Of a stretch of DNA of 13,250 bases, positions 7,465 through 13,250 are shown piece after piece (within the stretch, counting starts at the first letter, position 1; the number at the start of each line of letters is the position of its first letter). Source of the DNA: Microthrixaceae bacterium. GTDB taxonomy: Bacteria > Actinomycetota > Acidimicrobiia > Acidimicrobiales > Acidimicrobilacustridaceae. The DNA lies in NCBI GenBank assembly GCA_023264915.1, contig JAHFUU010000021.1, positions 1-13,250 on the forward strand, given 5' to 3'. The notes below the pieces were generated by a model. The model did not search any database. It saw only the letters and a list, made by a program, of their open reading frames with translations, and had not been told where the DNA came from. Both the position numbers and the translations under genes were made by a program.

Positions 7465-8694
7465 ATGACAAGAGCTGCCCCACTCTCGGGAGTACGGATC
7501 ATCGAGTGCTCGCTGCTCGGACCGGCAGGCATCACCACGCCCCTCGCAGATCTCGGCGCGGACGTCATCAAGGTCGAGTCGCCATCGGGGGACTACATCC
7601 GTGAGATGACCTGGCCCATCGTCGAGGGAACCTCTCTCATGCACCTGCACCTCAACCGCGGCAAGAGGTCGATCGTCTTGGACCTGAAGAGCGACAAGGG
7701 CAAGTCCCTGTTCTTCGAGCTCGCCGAAGGGGCCGACTGCGTGGTCGAGGCGATGCGGCCCGGGGCGCTGGCTCGCCTCGGCCTCGGTTTCGAGCAGCTG
7801 ATCGACGTGAACCCCAGGATCGTGTTCGTAACGATCTCCGGATACGGGGCCAGCGGGCCCTATCAGAACCTCCCGAGCCACGGCATCGCGTATGACACAT
7901 GGGCGGGGATAGTCACGCCCGCCCATGACCCGGACGGCTTCTGCTACATACCCGAGCACGTTTCGATCGGCATCAACGCAGGCCCCCTGTACGGAGCCCT
8001 TGCCATCCTGGCCGGGATCATCCACGCCCGGCACAGCGGTGAAGGGATGCAGATGGAGATGGCCCAGTCCGATGCTGCGGCAGCCTTTGACTGGTACAGG
8101 TCCGAGACCTGGAAGGCATACGAGCGGCCCGACAGCGAGGTCACCGGCAACCGGTCAGATGGCTACGAGCGGAGAGCACCGGGTACTGCCGGAATGCGTG
8201 AGGGCGTGCGCTACCAGATCTATGAGTCGTCCGACGGGTACGTGCTGTTCATGGCCAGCGAGCAAGCCTTCTGGAAGAACTTCTGTGAGGGCGTTGGCCG
8301 CACCGACCTCTTCGAGCGTTGGCCGGGATCGGACTACGCCGACCACGCGCGCAACAACCGGGAGCTCCAGGACGAGCTGCGAACCATCTTCTCGACCCGG
8401 ACCTCTGCCGAGTGGATCGAGTTCGCAAACGAGCACAACACGACCATCGCTCCTGTGAACACGCCCAAGGACCTCTCTGATGATCCCCAGTTCGAGGCCA
8501 GACTTGGCTGGTTGCCACGCGAGGCCCTGGGTGCAGAGCAGCTGCCGTTCCCAGTCAAGGTCGTCAGCGCAGAGCTTCCCGTGCCCTCGCGTGCGCCCCA
8601 GCTCGGCCAGCACTCCGAAGCGGTCCTCAAGGACGTGCTCGCGAAGAGCGACGCCCAGATCGCTTCTCTCAAGGCCGGCGGCGCACTCGGGTGA
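7465..8694 (+). CDS. CaiB/BaiF family (family III) CoA transferase-like protein
   Basis: This 409-residue protein belongs to the CaiB/BaiF fold, which includes formyl-CoA transferase, carnitine CoA transferase and alpha-methylacyl-CoA racemase. N-terminal motifs are LADLGADVIKVESPSGD (28-43), NRGKRSIVLDLKSDKG (64-79) and RPGALARLGLG (98-108). SGYGASGPY (125-133) and LPSHGIAYDTWAGI (136-149) follow. The usual catalytic Asp, found in an IGD/IAD turn before GLYAA, is not there: the segment reads VSIGINAGPLYGALAILAG (166-184), with Ile170 or Asn171 in its place. His139 aligns with the racemase active-site His by eye. The acyl substrate cannot be told. ATG 7465 is chosen over an adjacent TTG at 7462 because of the leaderless -10. 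It is divergent from the ferredoxin gene and followed by a hairpin. Confidence 0.9.
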   Translation: MTRAAPLSGVRIIECSLLGPAGITTPLADLGADVIKVESPSGDYIREMTWPIVEGTSLMHLHLNRGKRSIVLDLKSDKGKSLFFELAEGADCVVEAMRPGALARLGLGFEQLIDVNPRIVFVTISGYGASGPYQNLPSHGIAYDTWAGIVTPAHDPDGFCYIPEHVSIGINAGPLYGALAILAGIIHARHSGEGMQMEMAQSDAAAAFDWYRSETWKAYERPDSEVTGNRSDGYERRAPGTAGMREGVRYQIYESSDGYVLFMASEQAFWKNFCEGVGRTDLFERWPGSDYADHARNNRELQDELRTIFSTRTSAEWIEFANEHNTTIAPVNTPKDLSDDPQFEARLGWLPREALGAEQLPFPVKVVSAELPVPSRAPQLGQHSEAVLKDVLAKSDAQIASLKAGGALG

Positions 8695-8709
8695 ACCCAA
8701 CCCGGGGCA

Positions 8710-8733
8710 CGGCTGTCCCGCACGCGACAGCCG
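8710..8733 (+). terminator. Hairpin after the CoA transferase gene
   Basis: CGGCTGTC (8710-8717) and GACAGCCG (8726-8733) form a perfect 8-bp GC-rich stem around an 8-base loop, 15 bases after the stop. It has no T-run, which is common for high-GC actinobacterial terminators. Confidence 0.5.
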
Positions 8734-8810
8734 GCACCTCCGGTCACCAGCAGCGCTCGATCACGGTTGCGGCACAACCCTTCAAGTGACGGGTTGGAGA
8801 CGACTGCTGC

Positions 8811-8816
8811 TACGGT
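8811..8816 (+). promoter_or_regulatory. Candidate -10 box of the lipid kinase gene
   Basis: TACGGT fits TAnnnT and lies 8 bases before the GTG at 8825, suggesting a leaderless or nearly leaderless transcript. TGACGG at 8787-8792 (18-base spacing) could be a weak -35. Confidence 0.35.
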
Positions 8817-8824
8817 CCGGTGAG

Positions 8825-9742
8825 GTGAAGCTGCTGCTCATCGTCAACTCCTCAGCCTCATCGGTCACCGCTCGAGCAAGGGTGGTCATCCACAAGGCAC
8901 TCTCGGCTGACCACGACGTGACCATGGCCGAGACCAGCCGCCGCGGGCACGCGACCAGGCTGGCTCAAGGAGCCGCAGCCGATGGGACCGACGCCGTCGT
9001 GGTGCTGGGTGGCGACGGCACGCTCAACGAGGCCGCCAACGGGCTGGCAGGATCGACCACCGCACTCGCACCGCTGCCCGGCGGTTCGACCAACGTGTTC
9101 TCGAGGACGATCGGGCTGCCCGACGACCCGATAGAGGCCACCGGTGCCCTGCTCGACTCGCTGGGGCGCAAGAACGTCCGGCGTGTCGGTCTAGGTTCGG
9201 TGAACGGCCGGTACTTCTTGTTCCATGTCGGGATGGGGTTCGACGCGGCAGTCGTGGCACAGGTCGAGCGCAGGGCTGCTCTCAAGCGCTACGCAAGCCA
9301 TCCCCTGTTCGTCTACTCGGCCTTTGACACCGCGTTGCGCCACTATGACCGCAGCCGCCCCCGGTTGGCCGTGCAGCACGCAGACGGCTCGGTGATCGAT
9401 GACGCATACGTCGCCGTTTGCTTCAACTCGAATCCCTACACCTACCTCGGTTCGATGCCCATCAACATCGCCCCGGACGCAACCTTTGACCGCGGCCTGA
9501 CGATGGTCTCGATCAGGACGCTCAAGATCCACACGATCGTCGCGTTGATCTCGTCGTCGGTTCTCAACAACGGCAAGCGCGTGCAGCGTCACCGCATGGT
9601 CGACTACCGCCCGGACCTCACCAAGCTGGCCGTCGTCGGTCACGGTGCCTTCCCCTACCAGGTCGACGGCGACTACCTGGGCGAGACCGAACGCCTCGAT
9701 CTTCACCACGAGCCCGAGATGCTCGATGTGGTGATGCCCTAG
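8825..9742 (+). CDS. Diacylglycerol kinase / lipid kinase family protein
   Basis: This 305-residue protein has the DAGK catalytic domain, which phosphorylates a lipid hydroxyl group (diacylglycerol, sphingosine or related) with ATP at the membrane face. It opens with KLLLIVNSSAS (2-12). VVLGGDGTLNEAANGLAG (59-76) carries the nucleotide-binding GGDGT loop, and LAPLPGGSTNVFSRTIGLP (81-99) is the second family signature. Near the C-terminus, YQVDGDYLGETERLDLH contains the usual DGE/DGD region of the C-terminal beta domain. The start is GTG 8825: the frame is open much further upstream, but the family's N-terminus begins here and the upstream part overlaps the CoA transferase gene. The stop is TAG. 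It converges on the phosphodiesterase gene. Its exact lipid substrate is unknown. Confidence 0.92.
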   Translation: MKLLLIVNSSASSVTARARVVIHKALSADHDVTMAETSRRGHATRLAQGAAADGTDAVVVLGGDGTLNEAANGLAGSTTALAPLPGGSTNVFSRTIGLPDDPIEATGALLDSLGRKNVRRVGLGSVNGRYFLFHVGMGFDAAVVAQVERRAALKRYASHPLFVYSAFDTALRHYDRSRPRLAVQHADGSVIDDAYVAVCFNSNPYTYLGSMPINIAPDATFDRGLTMVSIRTLKIHTIVALISSSVLNNGKRVQRHRMVDYRPDLTKLAVVGHGAFPYQVDGDYLGETERLDLHHEPEMLDVVMP

Positions 9743-9765
9743 GCGCAGCCCCCGGGGGGACCGCC
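9742..9765. terminator. Possible bidirectional terminator between lipid kinase and GDPD genes
   Basis: The 50-base gap between these convergent genes contains GGCG, then CCCCCGGGGG, then CGCC, an interrupted near-palindrome of almost pure G+C. The central arms touch, so a real hairpin would have to open some pairs. The position suits a shared terminator, but the evidence is weak. Confidence 0.3.
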
Positions 9766-9792
9766 TGCCCGGATTCAGCCCTGGCACTCAGC

Positions 9793-10551
9793 TCATCGAG
9801 GGTCACGCTGATCGATAACGGCACGGGCGACGTCGGGGACGTTGGTGATGAGGCCGTCGACGCCGAGAGCGAACAGCTCGCGGATGCGAGCCGGATCGTC
9901 GACGGTCCAGGTGTTCACCTCCAACCCCAGCAGGTGGGCGTGCTCGACGAGCTCTGATGACACCAGCCATTCGGCAGGGTTGAACGCCACATGGCCGCGG
10001 GACCGAGCCAGCACTGCCATCTCGTGCGGATCATCGCAGAGGGCCACGAGCAGGCCGGTGGGAGCCTTTGGGTCAAGTGCGTGGACGCGGTCTATGGCCG
10101 CCAGATCAAAGGAGCTGAACAGCACCGCTGGTGTGGCTCCACCCTCGCTGAGCATCCTGTTGACGATCTTCAGGGCTGTGCCTGCGGCCGGATGCTCCGG
10201 GTCGTAGTCGGGTTCGCCCGGCGCACTCTTGATCTCCACGTTGACACCGAGTGGTGGTGCGCATTGTTTGCAGGTCTTGAGCACATCGGAAAGCGCTGGG
10301 ATCTCGGGTGGCAGCTGATCCCTGCGCTGGCCGACGATTGGCGGACCGTTCGGACCCACGGTGGCGTCGTGGTGCACGACCAGCTCGCCGTCGCTCGTAC
10401 GGCGCACGTCGAGCTCGACCCAGTCCGCCCCGAGCTCGCTGGCACCACGGAAAGCGGCGATGGTGTTCTCGGGAAAACTGCTGGAAGCGCCCCGGTGGGC
10501 GACGATCCGAGGGACCCGCGTAGCGCCGGCCCTATCACTCTCAGTGGTCAT
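9793..10551 (-). CDS. Glycerophosphodiester phosphodiesterase (GDPD family)
   Basis: This 252-residue protein is a complete GDPD-family TIM-barrel enzyme that hydrolyses glycerophosphodiesters to glycerol 3-phosphate and an alcohol. Motifs are in order: IVAHRGAS (16-23, catalytic His19), PENTIAAF (27-34), ELDVRRTSDGELVVHHD (46-62, metal ligands Glu46 and Asp48, catalytic His61), NVEIK (104-108), VNTWTVDD (212-219) and GVDGLITNVPD (230-240). No signal peptide or membrane segment is present, so it is cytosolic. The start is ATG 10551, with GAGGGAGA 5 bases upstream; an in-frame TTG at 10566 lies inside that ribosome-binding region and was rejected. It is divergent from whiB and convergent with the lipid kinase gene, which suggests glycerolipid turnover as a shared theme (inference). 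Confidence 0.95.
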   Translation of the reverse strand: MTTESDRAGATRVPRIVAHRGASSSFPENTIAAFRGASELGADWVELDVRRTSDGELVVHHDATVGPNGPPIVGQRRDQLPPEIPALSDVLKTCKQCAPPLGVNVEIKSAPGEPDYDPEHPAAGTALKIVNRMLSEGGATPAVLFSSFDLAAIDRVHALDPKAPTGLLVALCDDPHEMAVLARSRGHVAFNPAEWLVSSELVEHAHLLGLEVNTWTVDDPARIRELFALGVDGLITNVPDVARAVIDQRDPR

Positions 10552-10578
10552 GCCGATCTCCCTCAAAGATGCGTGTCG

Positions 10579-10607
10579 GGGATCACAAAAAAGAATTGTT
10601 TGATCCC
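10579..10607. promoter_or_regulatory. Inverted repeat in the gdpD-whiB divergent region
   Basis: GGGATCA (10579-10585) and TGATCCC (10601-10607) are perfect 7-base arms around a 15-base A/T-rich centre, unusual in this GC-rich window. The right arm abuts the putative whiB -35, and the left arm lies 28 bases before the phosphodiesterase start. It may be a regulator site controlling both genes. Confidence 0.5.
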
Positions 10608-10636
10608 TTGAAACCTGATGGACGAACTACTACCGT
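10608..10636 (+). promoter_or_regulatory. Sigma-70-type promoter of whiB
   Basis: TTGAAA (10608-10613) and TACCGT (10631-10636) are 17 bases apart. The predicted transcription start near 10643 leaves a 5' leader of about 120 bases before the whiB GTG, long enough to hold regulation. Confidence 0.5.
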
Positions 10637-10764
10637 GGCCGACGTCCCCCCCAGCCACACGCCCACAAGAGAGGCGGTGGCATGTGAACAGCTTCACGTT
10701 TGGTAGCTGCTGCTAGCAAGTCCGCCAGCATCACGCCTGCGTTGGCCCGATTCGTGGAGGCATC

Positions 10765-11061
10765 GTGGCCCTAACGACGACCCGCTCCCTGTCCCTTACC
10801 GTCCAGAACGACGATTGGCGACTCCTGTCTGCTTGCCGAGACACCGACCCCGACCTGTTCTTCCCTGTCGGTACGACAGGTCCGGCGATCGAGCAGATCG
10901 ACAACGCCAAGGCCGTGTGTCGAGAGTGCGAGGTACGAGAGCCGTGCCTTCAGTTCGCACTGACCACCAACCAGGATTCAGGCATCTGGGGCGGCACCTC
11001 AGAGGAAGAGCGGCGCCAGATCCGTCGCCAGTGGCTGGCCAAGAAGCGCCGCACCGCCTGA
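10765..11061 (+). CDS. whiB1: WhiB family iron-sulfur transcriptional regulator (WhiB1/WblE-like)
   Basis: This 98-residue WhiB-like protein binds a [4Fe-4S] cluster and regulates transcription with the primary sigma factor. Cluster ligands are Cys24 and Cys52, Cys55, Cys61 (CRECEVREPC). GIWGG (73-77) is the family beta-turn that contacts sigma, and the basic tail (RRQIRRQWLAKKRR, 83-96) is the DNA-binding end. The start is GTG 10765, with GGAGG at 10756-10760. Assignment to the WhiB1/WblE branch rests on the convergent pdtaS neighbour, the arrangement found in Mycobacterium, and on overall sequence impression. WhiB1 is essential in M. tuberculosis and senses nitric oxide. Confidence 0.95.
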   Translation: MALTTTRSLSLTVQNDDWRLLSACRDTDPDLFFPVGTTGPAIEQIDNAKAVCRECEVREPCLQFALTTNQDSGIWGGTSEEERRQIRRQWLAKKRRTA

Positions 11062-11075
11062 GCGACCTCGACTGA

Positions 11076-11100
11076 GCGCGGACAAGCCCAAACCCCGCGC
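11076..11100. terminator. Possible terminator between convergent whiB and pdtaS
   Basis: GCGCGG (11076-11081) and CCGCGC (11095-11100) form a 6-bp stem around a 13-base loop, 14 bases after the whiB stop. No T-run is present. Confidence 0.35.
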
Positions 11101-11136
11101 CCCGTTGCACCCAGATGAGCGGCAGCGGGACGACGG

Positions 11137-11928
11137 TCACGGTGAACCGCGGTACAGGGGCACCGGTCCCGTCGCGGGCTCCTCGCGGACGACTGCCCCG
11201 ATGGGCACCCTCAACTCGACGATCGTTCCGGGTCGGTCGTGGGGGCCTGCGCCCCGTGACATCCCGATCGTGCCCGCCAGCTCGGTCGTGACGAGCGTTC
11301 GCACGATCGACAAACCCAAACCTGTGGCAGAGTCGAGCGAGAAGCCTGGGGGCAGCCCCACGCCGTCGTCGGTGACCCGAACCCACAGCGCCTCGTTGGA
11401 CTGACCCAAGTCGACTGAGACATGACCCGCGTCGAGATCCGCGGATGGTGGGTACGCATGGTCGACCACGTTCTGCAGCAGCTCGGTCAGCACCACCGCC
11501 AGGGGCGTCGCCGTCGCGGCCGGGAGCATCCCTGCCTGCCCGGTGACGGCGAACTGCACCGGATGCTCTGGCGAGATGAGTCCCTCCTCCACCATCCTGA
11601 CCAGCGGGCGCACGATCTCGATGAAGGGCAGCTCGTCCCCTGGCTCGTGGGACAGCGTCTCGTGGACCAAGGCGATGGAGCGGATCCGGCGCACCGATTC
11701 GTCCAGGGCAGCCTTGGCCTCGGGCGAGGAGAGCCTCCGACCCTGGAGCCGGAGAAGTGACGAGATGGTCTGCAAGTTGTTCTTGACGCGGTGGTGGATC
11801 TCGCGGATCGTGGCGTCCTTGGACAACAGGAGGCGGTCTCGCCGCCGCACATCTGAGATGTCGCGCAGCAACAGCACAGCCCCTGTGACCGTTCCGTGGT
11901 CTAGCAGGGGGATCGTCTGCGCGAGCAC
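11137..11928 (-). CDS. PdtaS-like C-terminal part (PAS end, HisKA_2 and ATPase domains)
   Basis: This is the open segment after the TAG. If translation restarted at the GTG at 11928, 18 bases past the stop codon, it would give a 263-residue protein with the whole catalytic kinase core but only the tail of the PAS domain. A strong purine tract (GAGGAGG, just before the stop) is about 22 bases from this GTG, too far for normal initiation but possibly helpful for reinitiation. An automatic annotation would probably list this as a separate histidine kinase; I regard it as half of one gene. Confidence 0.55.
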   Translation of the reverse strand: MLAQTIPLLDHGTVTGAVLLLRDISDVRRRDRLLLSKDATIREIHHRVKNNLQTISSLLRLQGRRLSSPEAKAALDESVRRIRSIALVHETLSHEPGDELPFIEIVRPLVRMVEEGLISPEHPVQFAVTGQAGMLPAATATPLAVVLTELLQNVVDHAYPPSADLDAGHVSVDLGQSNEALWVRVTDDGVGLPPGFSLDSATGLGLSIVRTLVTTELAGTIGMSRGAGPHDRPGTIVELRVPIGAVVREEPATGPVPLYRGSP

Positions 11929-11946
11929 CGTGGTGTCGGGGCTCGG

Positions 11947-12678
11947 CTAGACCTCCTCTATGACAGGGATGGCCTTGGCGAAGGCTGTCCGCACGGTGCT
12001 CTCCTGCAGACCTAGCTCGGCGAGCCGCATCCCTTCGGTGTTGGCGTGAATCCCAAGCCGGTGCAGGGCCGATATCGCGTTCGGCGACGCGTACTCGACC
12101 CGTCCAGCCGGATCCAGCAGGATCACCCCGTCGCCCACCCGAGGAGGATCGTCGCTCCAGCCTGACTCTCGCGGGAAGGGGAACTCGCCGCTCACGATCA
12201 TGCGAGCGAAGCGATGGAACACCTCTACGTACGCGCGCTCGAGCTCGCCTGGTGGGCGGCCGAGCGATGGCGCAGACTCGCGTACCGTCACACCGATGGT
12301 CACACCCTTGTGCTTGACCGGGATGCACAGAGCCCGCACCAGCTCACGAAGTGCCTCGTTGGGGACCTCGCCGTCGATGATCTCACCGAGCCCCAAAGAC
12401 CTGGCGACCAGGGGCCTCTCATGGTCGGTGACGGTACGCCCGACCCAGTCCGCTCGATACAGGGTCTGGCTCGTCGTCGGGCGGATGTGCCCGAGGACGA
12501 TGAAGCGCTCGGCCAGCTCGTCACCACCGCCGGGGTGCCCGACCTTCGCGTACAGCATCAGATCCGCGAAGCTCAGGTCCGCCAGCAGCGCCCAGGACCG
12601 GACGAGCCGCTGGAGGTGCTGCACTTGGGCGACGTCCAATGACGTGTGGGCGCGGGCGAGCTCACTCAGGTTTGCCAT
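11947..12678 (-). CDS. PdtaS-like N-terminal part (GAF and partial PAS domain)
   Basis: This is the segment from ATG 12678 to the TAG, 243 residues. It holds the complete GAF-type sensor domain and the first two-thirds of the PAS domain (VGDGVILLDPAGRVEYASPNAISALHRLGI, roughly residues 181-210), ending at PVIEEV. The truncation removes the last PAS strands and all kinase domains, so the product alone could not phosphorylate anything. Confidence 0.55.
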   Translation of the reverse strand: MANLSELARAHTSLDVAQVQHLQRLVRSWALLADLSFADLMLYAKVGHPGGGDELAERFIVLGHIRPTTSQTLYRADWVGRTVTDHERPLVARSLGLGEIIDGEVPNEALRELVRALCIPVKHKGVTIGVTVRESAPSLGRPPGELERAYVEVFHRFARMIVSGEFPFPRESGWSDDPPRVGDGVILLDPAGRVEYASPNAISALHRLGIHANTEGMRLAELGLQESTVRTAFAKAIPVIEEV

Positions 12679-12726
12679 GGCGGGGCCAAGTCTGCCTCGT
12701 CAGCCCTCGGAGATGCCCAGTTGCCT

Positions 12727-12743
12727 GGGGGGCTGCGCCCCCC
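12727..12743. repeat. GC-rich hairpin in the pdtaS upstream gap
   Basis: GGGGGGC, a TGC loop and GCCCCCC form a perfect 7-bp stem. It sits in the 240-base non-coding gap 12679-12918 and is followed at 12751-12760 by TCGCTGGCGC, part of a second short symmetrical tract. Such GC blocks are often interspersed repeats or terminators in high-GC actinobacteria. The rest of the gap shows no convincing gene or promoter. Confidence 0.4.
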
Positions 12744-12918
12744 CGCACCCTCGCTGGCGCTCGGGATGCTCCCCATTGCCGGCGGGCTCCCTGGCGGTCG
12801 CGTCGCCGGCCGGCGCTCTTGGCATCCCCAACAAAGTGTCGATCGCGGATCCGCAAGCGCCTGACCAGCCGGCCTGCACCTGCTCAGCGCTGAAGGCGGC
12901 GACGTGACGCAAGGTCGA

Positions 12919-13250
12919 TCAGGCCGACTGTGTAGGTGTTGCCACCGGGTCGGTGACCTCGAAGCCAGTGGGATCGACTCCACCAACAGCGCCCGCCGCG
13001 ACCTTGATGGCGTCTTGGGGTTCGGCCCTGCTCGTGGGCAGCAGGGCCTCGATGTCTGCGGGGTCCGGCGTGAACGACGGCTGCCCGCGCGACTCGCGGG
13101 TGGGTGGCTCCAAGTACATGGCCCTGTAGGTGTGGTTGATCATCCAATAGGTGGCGCTCACGTGCAAGCGACGCCGTCCCAGTTGGCGACGGAGGCGGCC
13201 CCTCGTCAGCGACCGCGAGTAGAACTTGCGAAAGGTGCGGTAGACGCCCT
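12919..13250 (-). CDS. Unidentified protein, C-terminal fragment (runs off the right edge)
   Basis: The minus-strand frame is open from the window edge to the TGA at 12919-12921, giving the last 109 residues of a protein that starts beyond 13250. The first half is strongly basic and aromatic (VYRTFRKFYSRSLTRGRLRR, then a segment with YWMINHTYRAMY). The rest is a polar, Pro/Ala-rich tail with PDPADIEALLPTSR. I do not recognise a family with confidence. The basic aromatic region faintly recalls the C-terminal tails of B12-binding radical SAM proteins, but this is only an impression. Internal TTG and ATG codons are not the true start, because the frame continues upstream without a stop. Confidence 0.6.
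   Translation of the reverse strand, partial: GVYRTFRKFYSRSLTRGRLRRQLGRRRLHVSATYWMINHTYRAMYLEPPTRESRGQPSFTPDPADIEALLPTSRAEPQDAIKVAAGAVGGVDPTGFEVTDPVATPTQSA

Larger units (their letters stand above)
11137..12678 (-). pseudogene. pdtaS: PdtaS-like sensor histidine kinase, interrupted by an in-frame TAG
   Basis: The locus encodes 513 codons, close to the 501 residues of M. tuberculosis PdtaS, a cytosolic sensor kinase that phosphorylates the RNA-binding antiterminator PdtaR. An N-terminal GAF domain (about 1-160) is followed by a PAS domain (about 182-275), a HisKA_2 dimerisation domain with IHHRVKNNLQT (294-304, likely phospho-His296) and an HATPase domain with TELLQNVVDHAYP (398-410), DDGVGLP (437-443) and TGLGLSIVRTL (452-462). 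Codon 244 is TAG (11947-11949), between PVIEEV and PSPDTTV, in the same frame. Family members have a sense codon here. Everything else is intact, so this is a very recent nonsense mutation, a sequence error, or readthrough or reinitiation. The start is ATG 12678, without a clear Shine-Dalgarno. Confidence 0.88.

Noticed and set aside
8480..8824. N-terminal extension of the lipid kinase
   Set aside because: It overlaps the end of the CoA transferase gene in another frame, and the kinase domain starts at GTG 8825.
10579..10607. A CRP site upstream of whiB, as in Mycobacterium
   Set aside because: The TGTGA-N6-TCACA consensus is absent; only a partial GTGATC on one arm.
11947..11949. Reassignment of TAG as a sense codon in this organism
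   Set aside because: TAG properly ends the DUF6941 gene (3532-3534) and the lipid kinase gene (9740-9742), where the family-length proteins finish.
12700..12912. A 70-codon minus-strand frame in the gap upstream of pdtaS
   Set aside because: It begins with TTG, lacks a ribosome-binding site, reads through the GC hairpin and resembles no family I know; high-GC DNA gives such open frames by chance.

Overview
The window is high-GC chromosomal DNA (roughly two-thirds G+C by eye) from an actinobacterium, most plausibly a member of the class Acidimicrobiia. Three things point to Actinomycetota: a WhiB-family iron-sulfur regulator, a PdtaS-type sensor kinase convergent with it (as for whiB1 and pdtaS in Mycobacterium), and the enolase / FtsB-like / DUF501 / Ppx gene set. 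The Acidimicrobiia placement is inference. I see no rRNA, tRNA, CRISPR, phage or insertion sequence. All genes share similar composition, and no gene-free stretch exceeds about 240 bases.

Left part (1-6948, mostly minus strand). Transcription runs right to left: eno, ftsB-like, a CD225-type membrane protein and xdhC. A plus-strand DUF6941 gene comes next, then mocA-like, coxG-like, DUF501 and ppx. Eno, FtsB-like, DUF501 and Ppx are normally neighbours in actinobacteria. Here the set is split by about 3.6 kb carrying accessory genes of molybdenum hydroxylases (XdhC, a MocA-like nucleotidyltransferase and a CoxG-like protein) plus CD225 and DUF6941 genes. No molybdenum hydroxylase structural gene lies in the window. 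Many junctions overlap by a few bases, which suggests translational coupling.

Middle part (7075-8694). A small single-cluster ferredoxin gene (minus) is divergent from a CaiB/BaiF-type CoA transferase gene (plus). A perfect 17-bp palindrome lies just upstream of the transferase -10 box, as expected of a TetR-type operator. The transferase appears to be leaderless and seems to lack the usual catalytic aspartate.

Right part (8825-13250). A diacylglycerol-kinase-like lipid kinase (plus) converges on a glycerophosphodiester phosphodiesterase (minus). That gene is divergent from whiB, which converges on pdtaS. The pdtaS reading frame is interrupted by one in-frame TAG codon at 11947-11949 inside the PAS domain, although every kinase motif downstream is intact. 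TAG ends other genes in this window, so general recoding is unlikely; a nonsense mutation or a sequence error is more likely. A 240-base gap with a strong GC hairpin separates pdtaS from the C-terminal end of an unidentified gene that runs off the right edge.

The points most worth follow-up are the amber-interrupted pdtaS, the molybdenum-enzyme genes inserted into the eno-to-ppx set, the CoxG-like protein with a lysine-rich linker and membrane anchor, and the operator and catalytic-residue oddity of the CoA transferase.
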